Source: Cyclobacteriaceae bacterium (GTDB lineage Bacteria; Bacteroidota; Bacteroidia; Cytophagales; Cyclobacteriaceae). From it: DNA of 64,000 nt. The notes beneath the pieces were generated by a model that made no database searches, had not been told where the DNA came from, and saw nothing but the letters and a program-made list of their open reading frames with translations. Positions 18,502 to 27,569 of this stretch are shown here, piece by piece; position 1 is the stretch's first letter; each line of letters opens with the position of its first letter. Location: assembly GCA_019638275.1 (NCBI GenBank), contig JAHBUC010000009.1, positions 91,251-155,250 on the forward strand. The letters run 5' to 3'. The position numbers and the translations under genes were made by a program.

Positions 18502-19752
18502 ATGTGTGACACCTTCATTGCCCTTCCTTCCGCTACCCGTGATAGCACCTTGCTATTCTCTAAAAACTCCGACCGGGAACCGGATGAAGCACAGGCCATC
18601 GTGCACGTGCCGCATCAGATTCATGCAGAGGCAAATGTTCGGTGTACCTACATCAGCATTCCGCAGGTAGCGGAAACATACGAGTGCATCATATCTAAAC
18701 CCTTTCAGATGCGGGGCGCTGAAATGGGTGTGAACGAACATGGTGTTGTAATCGGCAATGAGGCTGTATTCACAAAAGTGAAATTTGAAAAGCACAATAA
18801 CGGCCTCACCGGTATGGACATGTTGCGCCTCGCCCTGGAGCGCTGCACATCATCGCGCGAAGCTATTGCCTGCATTACCGGGCTGCTTACGTTGTACGGA
18901 CAAAATGCATGCGGAGGATACAAGAATAAAAAATTTTACTACCACAACAGCTTTCTCATCGCAGATCCGAATGAGGCCTGGGTACTGGAAACGGCTGGCA
19001 AGGAATGGGCAATTGAAAAAGTAAAAGACATTCGAAGCATTTCAAACACACTGAGTATTTCAACGCAAGCAGAGCAACTTAGTTCCTCAGCCATGGACTA
19101 TGCACACAGTCGGGGTTGGTGGAAAGAAAATACTGCCTTTAATTTTCAAAAAGCCTACTCCGATTGGCTTTATACTACGTTGGGTCGGGCTTCAGGGCGG
19201 CAAGCCTGCACTACTGAATTGAGTCTTAGGCATGCAGGAAAGCTTGATGTAAATGATTGCATCAACATTTTAAAAACCCACAATCTTCCCGAAGACAAAT
19301 TTAAGCCATCAAAAGCCAACACCGGCTCAGTATGTATGCACGCTACAAGCTTATTAAACCCGAGTTCTACAACCGGAAGCATGGTAGCCAAAATCAGGAA
19401 GAGTGGCCCGCACACCATTTGGCTGACAGGCACCCCTCACCCCTGCTTGTCCGTGTACATTCCGTTTTTTTTCGGCACAAACGTACTGAGCGAACTTGCG
19501 GTACCGGGTGCACAACCGGATGATTCCTTGTGGTGGAAAGCAGAACTTGTACATCGTTGGATCAGCAAAGATTATCGAAAGAGGAAAGCACTCCTTGAAA
19601 CTAAAAGACAAGTGCTTCAACACCTGTTCTTGGAAAAAGAAGCTGCGCTCATACGAAACAGCAGTTCAATATCAGAATTAGAACAGTTTAGCAAAGATTG
19701 TTTACAGGAAGTGTTGTGTGCATATTCTGATTGGATGAAGCTGATAAATTGA
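18502..19752 (+). CDS. Secernin-type C69 family N-terminal-Cys hydrolase
   Basis: Protein of 416 residues beginning MCDTFIALPSATRDSTLLFSKNSDR, the hallmark of secernins and peptidase family C69 (dipeptidase-like Ntn hydrolases), where Cys2 becomes the nucleophile after removal of Met. The conserved MRGAEMGVNEHGVVIGNEAVFT block follows at about residue 72. C69 enzymes cleave dipeptides or amides; the activity of secernins is little known. It starts 9 bases after the nitrilase gene, so amine oxidase, amidase and this hydrolase form one operon that may process an amine- or amide-containing compound. Confidence 0.9.
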   Translation: MCDTFIALPSATRDSTLLFSKNSDREPDEAQAIVHVPHQIHAEANVRCTYISIPQVAETYECIISKPFQMRGAEMGVNEHGVVIGNEAVFTKVKFEKHNNGLTGMDMLRLALERCTSSREAIACITGLLTLYGQNACGGYKNKKFYYHNSFLIADPNEAWVLETAGKEWAIEKVKDIRSISNTLSISTQAEQLSSSAMDYAHSRGWWKENTAFNFQKAYSDWLYTTLGRASGRQACTTELSLRHAGKLDVNDCINILKTHNLPEDKFKPSKANTGSVCMHATSLLNPSSTTGSMVAKIRKSGPHTIWLTGTPHPCLSVYIPFFFGTNVLSELAVPGAQPDDSLWWKAELVHRWISKDYRKRKALLETKRQVLQHLFLEKEAALIRNSSSISELEQFSKDCLQEVLCAYSDWMKLIN

Positions 19753-19791
19753 GCGTAAAAATTATCTTTACAGATACGCTTGTCAGAAATA

Positions 19792-22407
19792 ATGCGCTGC
19801 CTATTCCTTACGCTACTCTCAATTACTTCTACCCTTGCTTCTGCGCAAACCTGGGATTCATTAAACACCCAAGGGCTAAAGTTCTACCTGGAAGGCAACT
19901 ATGATCAGGCACAAACGATCATGACAAAGGCGCTGGCTCGCGCTGAAGCCGACTCAGGAAAAATAAGCACAGCCTACACCAGTAGCCTTACCACACTGGC
20001 TCAAATCAATAAAGCGACCGGAAATTATATAAAGGCTGCTGTGCAGTTTCATACAGTAGTTGTTATTACTGATAAGCAATACACGCAAGCGCATATCGAC
20101 AGAATTGATGCCCGTAGCCAATTGGCTAACCTATTCCTTGAATCTGGACAATACGACAGTTGTGAGTTTTACCTGAAACAATGTTTGAACTTATTTGAAA
20201 ATGCCCTGGCTCATAATCGTAATCACTATCAAGAAAACCTATACACGTTTGCTTTGGTTTTTGCGAATACACAGAATTCAATGGCTTCCCTTCACCGAAG
20301 AACGGGACAATTACAAAAAGCCATTCAAGAACTGGAAGAGACCGTATCCTTCTTAAAGGAGACATTGGACACATTGGCTGTTGAAACGAATGAATACAAA
20401 ACACTCTTGAGTAATCTGGTTAGTTATTATCTCGAAGAAGGAAGTGCTGACAAGGCAACTCAACTGAATAGAGAATATCTATCATTGATTACCGATAGAA
20501 GATCACTCTCATACCTGTATGCACTTCAAAACCAAGGAAACATCTATCGCAGATTGGAGCAAAATGATTCAGCAATACATGTGTGGAGCGCTGCGCTTTC
20601 CATTATTGATGGCGGTCTGTATATAGGGAGCCAACTGCACATTTCCATTCTTGTAAATTTGGGCGAAGTACGTGGTTATAAAGAGAATTACGAAAAAGCC
20701 ATTTTCCATTTAGTGAAAGCCCGTGAATTACTGGAAAAGCCTGGTAGTGTCAATCCCAGAATCTACCAAACCACATTATTAAACCTTGCGCTTACATATT
20801 TCTATAACCTTAATTATAAGGAAGCTGATGCCGTGTTTGCTACACTGACTGATCATCTCTTAAATGAAGTTCAACATAATTTCACCTACCTGAGCGAAAA
20901 TGAAAAAATAGCGTTTTACCGAAACCAGCAAGATATTCTCAAAGAGTATATATATTTTGCTTTACATGTATCGGGTATTATTCCTACGGAGGGCTCCTAT
21001 CAAAATCCGGATATCACGGAAAATCTGTATAACCTTCAGATTTTAACGAAGGGCATTATTTTAAATTCAAGTCACAAGATGAAGACCGCCATACTAAGCG
21101 GTGGGAACCAACGATTGAAAGACGACTACCTTCGGTGGGAATATTTAAAAAATGAATTAGCCCTTTTAATTCGCAGTGAAAACCCACCTGCCAATCAAAT
21201 CGGTCAGCTTACCGCTATTGTAGACGACCTTGAAATGAAACTGAGCCGTGAATCGGCTGCCTTTAAAAAGGGTTTTCTTGTTGATCCTATTTCCTGGAAA
21301 GACATCCAGAAAAAATTAAAACCCGGTGAGGCTGCGGTGGAGATGGTGCGCATGTTAGATGGATTAATTTATGGCGCCTTAATTATTACGCACGAAACAA
21401 AAGAAAGACCATTACTGGCCATTGTAAAAAGTACCGAAACCCGAAGACTGGAAAAGGAGTATGTGCGGCAGTACATCAATGGCATCAATTACAGGCATAC
21501 AGACACACTCTCCTACTCAGTGTACTGGAAACCCATAGCAGATGCTATAAATAAATCATTGCGAAAAAATCAAAAATTAAATCGTGTTTATTTTTCTCCG
21601 GATGGCGTTTACAACCAAATCAATTTGAACACCTTGTTCGATCCGCAATCCGGAAAGCACCTGATCGATCAGGTAGAAATTCATCAACTCACCAATACGA
21701 AGGAATTATTGAAACCATCAACAAAAGAAAGCAATTCATTCAAACATGCCGTGCTATTTGGAAATCCAGCTTTTACATTATCGAATAATACAAATCAGGA
21801 ACTATTCACCGAATTATCCGGAACTGAAAAAGAAGTAAATGCCATTCATGATCTCCTGAAATCAAACAAATGGTCAGTGGAACTTTATAAAGGAAATACA
21901 GCAAATGAATCCCAGCTAAAAGCCATATCAAAAACTTCTATTCTTCATTTGGCAACGCATGGCTTTTTTACCGATTCTGAAAATACATCTAATTCACTGG
22001 TGTGGATGTTGATTAACTCGGGTATCGCACTAGCCGGTGCCAATCAGCCCAAACTACTCGACTACGAAGATGGTATACTCACCGCGTACGAAGCTGTTAA
22101 CCTGAATCTGGATCAAACCCAACTTGTTGTGCTGTCGGCATGCGAAACCGGTTTGGGAGAGTTTTATCCCGGTGAAGGGGTGTATGGCTTGCGGCTTGCC
22201 CTAAATGCTGCAGGCGCTTCCAATATTATGATGAGCCTTTGGAAAGTGGACGATATGGCCACACAGGAGCTAATGGTTTCTTTCTATCAGGAGTGGTTAC
22301 GAAAACCAGGGAATATGCGGCAGGCTTTTCGCATAGCCCAACAGCAGTTACGTAAAAAATACACGGATCCATTTTATTGGGGCGCATTTGTTTTGTCAGG
22401 TAACTGA
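19792..22407 (+). CDS. Exported TPR-CHAT protease-like protein
   Basis: Protein of 871 residues. From the ATG at 19792 it begins with a signal peptide (MRCLFLTLLSITSTLASAQ); a TTG at 19780 is the alternative start. About 400 residues of tetratricopeptide repeats follow (for example WDSLNTQGLKFYLEGNYDQA and LANLFLESGQYDSC), then a linker and a C-terminal CHAT domain. CHAT is a caspase-like cysteine protease fold: the catalytic pair is His723 in HLATHGFF and Cys784 in VLSACETGLGE, followed by the conserved GEGVYGLRLALNAAGASNIM. The TPRs probably bind a regulator or substrate. The export signal places the putative protease in the periplasm. It is convergent with the histidine kinase at 22413. 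Confidence 0.92.
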   Translation: MRCLFLTLLSITSTLASAQTWDSLNTQGLKFYLEGNYDQAQTIMTKALARAEADSGKISTAYTSSLTTLAQINKATGNYIKAAVQFHTVVVITDKQYTQAHIDRIDARSQLANLFLESGQYDSCEFYLKQCLNLFENALAHNRNHYQENLYTFALVFANTQNSMASLHRRTGQLQKAIQELEETVSFLKETLDTLAVETNEYKTLLSNLVSYYLEEGSADKATQLNREYLSLITDRRSLSYLYALQNQGNIYRRLEQNDSAIHVWSAALSIIDGGLYIGSQLHISILVNLGEVRGYKENYEKAIFHLVKARELLEKPGSVNPRIYQTTLLNLALTYFYNLNYKEADAVFATLTDHLLNEVQHNFTYLSENEKIAFYRNQQDILKEYIYFALHVSGIIPTEGSYQNPDITENLYNLQILTKGIILNSSHKMKTAILSGGNQRLKDDYLRWEYLKNELALLIRSENPPANQIGQLTAIVDDLEMKLSRESAAFKKGFLVDPISWKDIQKKLKPGEAAVEMVRMLDGLIYGALIITHETKERPLLAIVKSTETRRLEKEYVRQYINGINYRHTDTLSYSVYWKPIADAINKSLRKNQKLNRVYFSPDGVYNQINLNTLFDPQSGKHLIDQVEIHQLTNTKELLKPSTKESNSFKHAVLFGNPAFTLSNNTNQELFTELSGTEKEVNAIHDLLKSNKWSVELYKGNTANESQLKAISKTSILHLATHGFFTDSENTSNSLVWMLINSGIALAGANQPKLLDYEDGILTAYEAVNLNLDQTQLVVLSACETGLGEFYPGEGVYGLRLALNAAGASNIMMSLWKVDDMATQELMVSFYQEWLRKPGNMRQAFRIAQQQLRKKYTDPFYWGAFVLSGN

Positions 22408-22412
22408 AAAAT

Positions 22413-24092
22413 TCAATTCGCCCTTTTGAAGTGAATATAAAAGGTTGTTCCCTCTCCTACCTGACTATTAACATCCAGCCTTCCACCTAAAGCCTGTAGC
22501 TGGGTTTTCACCAAATATAGTCCCAGTCCTTTGCCTTCCACATGCGTGTGAAAACGTTTATAAAGTTTAAACAAATCCTGCTCAAATCGATTTAGGTCAA
22601 TGCCCAAACCATTATCGGAAATACTAAGACTTACCTGATCTTTACTTTCAGTGGCCGAAATTTTGATAACCAATTTTCTGGCCGGGTCCCGATACTTCAG
22701 GGCATTACTCAACAAATTATACAGGATACTCTCCATGTAAGGGCCCAGAAATGGAACGGATGAAACGGAGTTTAGATTAACCTCTACATTACCTCCTATA
22801 CTCTCAAGCTCTGGCTTAATCGAATCCAACACACGGTTCATGTACTCAGCGATACTTATCGGGGCAAGTGTTTGCGTATTGAGGTTATCAATTTCAAGTA
22901 TCAGGTTTATATCTTTAATGATCTGATCAAGATCGTGCACGGAAGTATTAATCAATCCCAGAATTTTCGCCTGATCGTCTTTACTCTTCAACAGCAAAGA
23001 GGCAAGGCCAAGTAACCGCGCAACAGGTGCTCTTAAATTATGCGAAACAATATACGAGAACTGTTTCAGACGATTGTTGTGCTCTATTAACTCAGTGTTT
23101 GCATGACGAAGATCAACTGTCTGCCGTTCAACTTCTGCATAAAGTTGTTTATTTGAATGCTCAATAATCTCTTTCTGCTTCTGGATAATACTGCTTGCAC
23201 GGTTCAGGTCTGCATTTTTAAGCAACAGCTCGTTGTGTTTAGTTTCAATTTCCCTGCGTTGTAATTCAAGCTGCTCATTGTGCAGGGTTATTTCCTCGTT
23301 TTGCGCCTGAATCTCCTCATTCTGTGCTTGAATTTCTTTTGTTCGTTCATATACCATCTTCTCAAGCTCCACATTTTGCACAGCAAGCAATTTTCTACGA
23401 TCGGTTTCCGACTTGCGTAACCGTTCAGAAACATTGAAAATCTCATTTGCCTGATACGCCCCAAAGAATAACAGCGGCACGGCCAACAGAAAAATTGCTA
23501 CCTGAATCAAGTACGAATAACGAAGCGCCTGGTGGTAATCCCTGTCGGCATTATCAATTACCGCATCCTCAAACGTGTTTACTGATGAAGCGAAAACCAA
23601 ATACCGTTCGTATAGCGGATAGCCCGGATCTTCCGCAAGTCGCTTAACAAATTCATCAACCCTGTCTGAATCAATCAACACAAACATGCTATCCACAAAG
23701 GAAAAATAATCACCCACAGCATTTTTAAAATCGATATACGACTGCATTTCTGGAAATGATTGAGCAGAAAGCGACTGGTCTAAAAGTTGAAATGTTTCCG
23801 TGATCTCAAGTTTGGCCGTATCGGATGCATTCCGGATCTGAGGATTCTCTTTTACCAATGCATAACCACGCAAGCCAATATCAGCCAGGTGAAGGTAACG
23901 GATAATGTTGTTGGTACTTACGGCAATCTCACGGGCTTCGTCATGCATTTCCCGGCTTAACTGAATACTTTGACTATTTCTGTAGGAAAGGTATATACTC
24001 GCCATGAGCAACAGCGTAGTGATACCGGCCACCGGATAGAGATTTCTGAACCTGAATGTAGAGCCAACTGATCTCATGAAATGCAATAACAA
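22413..24092 (-). CDS. CHASE3-domain sensor histidine kinase
   Basis: Membrane sensor kinase of 559 residues. Two membrane helices (about 20-37 and 194-213) bracket a periplasmic CHASE3-like four-helix domain (EAREIAVSTNNIIRYLHLADIGLRGYAL). A long coiled coil runs from about 225 to 340 and contains exact tandem heptads IQAQNEE. The dimerisation/phosphoacceptor box is SHNLRAPVARLLG with His351. The ATPase has N-box NALKYRDP, DNGLGID and GKGLGLYLVKTQ, so it looks active. No response regulator gene is adjacent, so it is an orphan kinase. The first helix follows MRSVGSTFRFRN, and an ATG at 24077 (M6) is also possible. Confidence 0.92.
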   Translation of the reverse strand: MLLHFMRSVGSTFRFRNLYPVAGITTLLLMASIYLSYRNSQSIQLSREMHDEAREIAVSTNNIIRYLHLADIGLRGYALVKENPQIRNASDTAKLEITETFQLLDQSLSAQSFPEMQSYIDFKNAVGDYFSFVDSMFVLIDSDRVDEFVKRLAEDPGYPLYERYLVFASSVNTFEDAVIDNADRDYHQALRYSYLIQVAIFLLAVPLLFFGAYQANEIFNVSERLRKSETDRRKLLAVQNVELEKMVYERTKEIQAQNEEIQAQNEEITLHNEQLELQRREIETKHNELLLKNADLNRASSIIQKQKEIIEHSNKQLYAEVERQTVDLRHANTELIEHNNRLKQFSYIVSHNLRAPVARLLGLASLLLKSKDDQAKILGLINTSVHDLDQIIKDINLILEIDNLNTQTLAPISIAEYMNRVLDSIKPELESIGGNVEVNLNSVSSVPFLGPYMESILYNLLSNALKYRDPARKLVIKISATESKDQVSLSISDNGLGIDLNRFEQDLFKLYKRFHTHVEGKGLGLYLVKTQLQALGGRLDVNSQVGEGTTFYIHFKRAN

Positions 24093-24188
24093 CAGGCGGT
24101 TGAAATGGTTAACGAAACCTGTTCATTAGACCCTAAAATAGAACAAGATTTGCGAGATGCAAAAACGCATTTAGATCACTGTACCATG

Positions 24189-24782
24189 TTATCGGTCGGT
24201 AGCGAACCGTAAGGAAAAATCCAGATCAACCCACTCACTCACCTTTACCATGCCCATCATCCGTACGGGAGGTGTTAGCCCGTAATCGCTGAGGGATATT
24301 TTTTGTTTGCCGTAAATCAGCAAGCTTTCAGGGTTTTCAACTTTACACCGTACAACATACTTCTTCGTAACCTGGTTAATGGTAACATTGATCTCCGCTT
24401 TGCCTTCACGCCAGGCAGCATTTGGCAACCATTGAGGTATTAACGCTGCCAGCTCCACCTGAATAAACGGATTATCCTCTTCCTCCAACATCTTCCGGAA
24501 ATCCTTATTCATAATGCCATTGCCGGAATCAAATGCCCGTACTTTCAAGTCTATAATTCCACCGGTAAGACGAAGCGTGCCCTCAATTCGTTTAACACGA
24601 ACAGGCTTATCAAGTGTAATGCTTTCAGTATACTGAAACTTGAAGTTATTGACGTTGGTGGAACCATATACCGCTACATCACTGGAAGGGTGTATAAAAA
24701 TCTGATACTCCTGAGCATGCAATGCACTTCCTGCTCCGGTGAGCAACATCCAAATAAAAGCTGGTAAGTAAACGTTGGGCAT
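24189..24782 (-). CDS. YceI-like exported protein (second of tandem pair)
   Basis: Exported beta-barrel lipocalin-like protein related to YceI. I chose the ATG at 24782 because it starts a signal peptide (MPNVYLPAFIWMLLTGAGSALHAQ); the longer frame to 24908 would overlap the preceding gene. The mature part (SSDVAVYGSTNVNNFKFQY ... FIQVELAALIP ... KAEINVTINQVTKKYVVRCKVE) follows the YceI beta-strand pattern but is more diverged than its neighbour. YceI proteins bind polyisoprenoid lipids or amides; the ligand here is unknown. It starts 37 bases after the stop of the upstream YceI gene. Confidence 0.78.
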   Translation of the reverse strand: MPNVYLPAFIWMLLTGAGSALHAQEYQIFIHPSSDVAVYGSTNVNNFKFQYTESITLDKPVRVKRIEGTLRLTGGIIDLKVRAFDSGNGIMNKDFRKMLEEEDNPFIQVELAALIPQWLPNAAWREGKAEINVTINQVTKKYVVRCKVENPESLLIYGKQKISLSDYGLTPPVRMMGMVKVSEWVDLDFSLRFATDR

Positions 24783-24819
24783 GTGCAATTCAACTTCGCT
24801 AAGATGGCGAAATGATCGC

Positions 24820-25434
24820 TTATTTTGATGGCTGAAATACCATTTTAAAATGGACATCAACTTCATTTCCCGTTTTAATGGTTCCAAAAAGTGCTGTGGG
24901 CGGATCAATGGAATAATCTGTCATCTTTAATGGAACTTTACCTTCAAACACCATACCACCTTGTTCAACACGGCCAACAGCAGAAAACGATACAGGCTTG
25001 GTAACACCAGCCATGCGAAGATTGCCCGTAACCTGAATCTGATATTCACGACCTGCCGGAGTAATCGAATTGACTTTAGAAAGCGAGAAGGTTAATGAAG
25101 GATGCTGATCCGACTTCATGGCCCGATATACATTTTTATCCATACCCTTTTCGTAATATGATCCATCTTCCTTGATGCTTCGTATTGAATTTACAGTTGC
25201 CGAAAAGGAAAGGCTTCGTATATCGGAAAATTCATTTGACGTATACACAGCCTGTAACACCCCTGTGTATTGCTCAACCGTACACTGCCAATCATGTAAA
25301 GATGATGTGCCCGTGATCGTTAGCTTGCTGCTTTTCGGATTCAGCACCAGAGCGGTTTGTGCTGTGGCCGGTAATAGCAGACACACGAGAATATGGGTGT
25401 AAAGGGTACGAAAAAACATATCAATAATTTTCAA
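24820..25434 (-). CDS. YceI family exported protein
   Basis: YceI-domain protein of 204 residues with an export signal (HILVCLLLPATAQ). Typical family features are KSSKLTITGTSSLHDWQCTVE, SIRSIKEDGSYYEKGMDKNVYRAMKSDQHPSLTFSLSKV and the C-terminal VDVHFKMVF strand. YceI proteins are periplasmic lipid-binding barrels. It is the first of two tandem, diverged YceI-like genes, probably co-transcribed. Confidence 0.9.
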   Translation of the reverse strand: MKIIDMFFRTLYTHILVCLLLPATAQTALVLNPKSSKLTITGTSSLHDWQCTVEQYTGVLQAVYTSNEFSDIRSLSFSATVNSIRSIKEDGSYYEKGMDKNVYRAMKSDQHPSLTFSLSKVNSITPAGREYQIQVTGNLRMAGVTKPVSFSAVGRVEQGGMVFEGKVPLKMTDYSIDPPTALFGTIKTGNEVDVHFKMVFQPSK

Positions 25435-25546
25435 ATATAGTGCCGCGGTTTCACAATCACCTGATGTTTATCACCTCATGCATCGGATATTCGTCATGGT
25501 ATTTACAGGCTCACTTGCGTTGCTTTAGATTCTAAAACATAAAGTT

Positions 25547-26299
25547 ATGAGCAAGCTGTTAACAGAAAAAGTAGCGCTGGTTACCGGGGCAGGTTCAGGC
25601 ATTGGCCGTGAAGCCGCCTTGCTCTACGCAAAAAATGGAGCCCATGTGATTGTTTCCGATATGAACGAAGCCGGTGGCCTTGAAACCGTTGATAAAATCA
25701 AAGCCGTTGGTGGTGATGCGCGCTTCATAAAAGCTGATGTAAGCAGCCCTGAAGAAAACGAACGCCTGGTGGCTAAAACACTGGAAGCCTATAAGGTATT
25801 GGATATAGCCTGCAACAATGCCGGTATTGGTGGAGAAAGTAACCCTGTTGGTGACATGAGCATTGAAGGTTGGAAAAAAGTTATCGACATTAATCTTAAC
25901 GGGGTTTTCTACGGCATGCACTATCAGATTCCAGCCATGCTCACGCAGGGCAAGGGTGCAATTGTGAATATTGCTTCCATACTCGGGCAGGTTGGCTTTA
26001 TGAATTCATCGGCCTATGTAGCGGCCAAACACGGGGTTGTTGGACTCACCAAAAATGCTGCAATGGAATACTCTGCAAAAGGCATTCGAGTAAACTCGAT
26101 AGGCCCGGGATTTATTAAGACTCCCCTGCTCAATCAGTTGGATGAAGCCACCATGAACATGTTGGTATCGTTGCATCCGATTGGCCGGCTGGGTGAATCT
26201 AAAGAAGTGGCAGAACTAATTGTTTGGTTAAGTTCGGATAAAGCATCCTTTGTTACGGGCAGCTACTACGCGATTGATGGTGGCTACTTATCGCAATAG
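25547..26299 (+). CDS. Short-chain dehydrogenase/reductase
   Basis: Classical SDR oxidoreductase of 250 residues. It shows the cofactor motif TGAGSGIG (about 14-21), NNAGIGG (about 89), the catalytic Ser in NIASILGQ and the YVAAK Tyr-Lys pair (about 155-159), followed by IGPGFIKTP. The acidic residue after beta-2 (SDMNEA) suggests NAD rather than NADP. The substrate cannot be told. It ends 2 bases before the convergent phospholipase D-like gene. Confidence 0.94.
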   Translation: MSKLLTEKVALVTGAGSGIGREAALLYAKNGAHVIVSDMNEAGGLETVDKIKAVGGDARFIKADVSSPEENERLVAKTLEAYKVLDIACNNAGIGGESNPVGDMSIEGWKKVIDINLNGVFYGMHYQIPAMLTQGKGAIVNIASILGQVGFMNSSAYVAAKHGVVGLTKNAAMEYSAKGIRVNSIGPGFIKTPLLNQLDEATMNMLVSLHPIGRLGESKEVAELIVWLSSDKASFVTGSYYAIDGGYLSQ

Positions 26300-26301
26300 C
26301 C

Positions 26302-26982
26302 TTATTTAAAAACGCTCATCTCCTTCCAAAGTTGACTGAATTCTTTCAGGTACGAACGGATTACCGGTGCTTCTTTGGTGAGCAGAATATTTTCGTGGTT
26401 ATATCGGGCCGCACTGCGTGTCCAGTTATAGCTTCCGGTAAGTAAGGCTCTTTCATCTACCACCATAAATTTATGGTGCATGTGGTTAGGCGTATTGTCA
26501 ATTTTAACCGGTATGCCCTCATCGGCTAACTGCTCAATATCCGATCCTTCATCTTCCATTTTATCATTATCGGTAATAACCTGAATTTGAATCCCTTTTT
26601 TGTGTGTCGTTATTATGGCATCAGTAATCTGATCATCGCTAATGGTGAATACGCAGATTTTCACATCACGAATGGCCTGGTTCAATTGGTTAATGATTAC
26701 CGAGCGGCATGACTCACCCGGACTAAAGTACACATCTGAATTTTCCTGTCGCTCGGTTGTAATCAGTGCGCTGTTAGCCGCTTTTATCCATTCAATTATA
26801 AACCGATAATTTTCGGATGTTACCCGGGCATTGGCCATTTCATATATCCGGCTACGCAAAAAGTTTAACTGATGCTGATCCAACGGTTTCTCACCGATGA
26901 GGGCGCGAAGACTTTTTCGTTCAGCTTTCGAGAAAAATTCATCCTGAATGCTTTCCTCAAGGTTGGCTATTATTTCGTCCAT
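26302..26982 (-). CDS. Phospholipase D-like domain protein
   Basis: Protein of 226 residues with one HKD motif in HHKFMVVDERALLTGSYNWT (about residues 167-186), as in Nuc-type endonucleases and mitochondrial cardiolipin hydrolase-like enzymes that work as dimers. The N-terminal 75 residues are helical and unrecognised, without a signal peptide, so the protein is cytoplasmic. A nuclease role is the likeliest; a phospholipase role cannot be excluded. Confidence 0.9.
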   Translation of the reverse strand: MDEIIANLEESIQDEFFSKAERKSLRALIGEKPLDQHQLNFLRSRIYEMANARVTSENYRFIIEWIKAANSALITTERQENSDVYFSPGESCRSVIINQLNQAIRDVKICVFTISDDQITDAIITTHKKGIQIQVITDNDKMEDEGSDIEQLADEGIPVKIDNTPNHMHHKFMVVDERALLTGSYNWTRSAARYNHENILLTKEAPVIRSYLKEFSQLWKEMSVFK

Positions 26983-27051
26983 ACGAATTAAACATACAAA
27001 ATCCGGACAGGATTTGTAACTTGCCGCCCATTTTTAACATCAATACAAACC

Positions 27052-27498
27052 ATGAAAATTGCTGAGATCCACACCAAAAAGGGTGTTATGAAAATCAAAT
27101 TCTTTGAAGAAGATGCACCCAATACTGTAAAAAATTTCATCGACCTGGCCGAACATAACTTTTATGATGGCCTTACCTTTCACCGTGTAATACCCAATTT
27201 TGTTATTCAGGGCGGTTGTCCGAATGGCATTGGAAATGGCGGTCCGGGCTACCAGATTAAATGTGAACTAACGGGAAACAATCAATACCATGATCGCGGG
27301 GTGTTATCCATGGCACATGCCGGGCGTAATACCGGGGGATCGCAATTCTTCATTTGTCACAGTAGGGATAATACCAGCCACCTGGACCGCAACCATACCT
27401 GTTTCGGAAAAGTATATGAAGGATTGGAGGTTATTGATCAGATCAGGCAAGGCGATGTGATGGAGAAAGTGGTAATAAAAGAAGTGGATTCTGTTTGA
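27052..27498 (+). CDS. Cyclophilin-type peptidyl-prolyl isomerase
   Basis: Short single-domain cyclophilin (148 aa) without signal peptide, so a cytoplasmic protein-folding catalyst. The catalytic Arg is in [13 protein letters not shown], and [16 protein letters not shown] and [14 protein letters not shown] are the usual binding-groove segments. Stands alone between a phospholipase D-like gene and an exported hypothetical. Confidence 0.95.
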   Translation: MKIAEIHTKKGVMKIKFFEEDAPNTVKNFIDLAEHNFYDGLTFHRVIPNFVIQGGCPNGIGNGGPGYQIKCELTGNNQYHDRGVLSMAHAGRNTGGSQFFICHSRDNTSHLDRNHTCFGKVYEGLEVIDQIRQGDVMEKVVIKEVDSV

Positions 27499-27569
27499 TT
27501 TGGTTAAGGGTTATGACCGGATTGGTATAGTTTATGTTTACCTTTAACATAACTAAAAACCCATCTCAC

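Noticed and set aside
16007..22407. A defence-island reading of the nitrilase, secernin and CHAT genes
   Set aside because: The CHAT protein is exported, the others are metabolic, and no nuclease, reverse transcriptase, CRISPR or phage genes are near.
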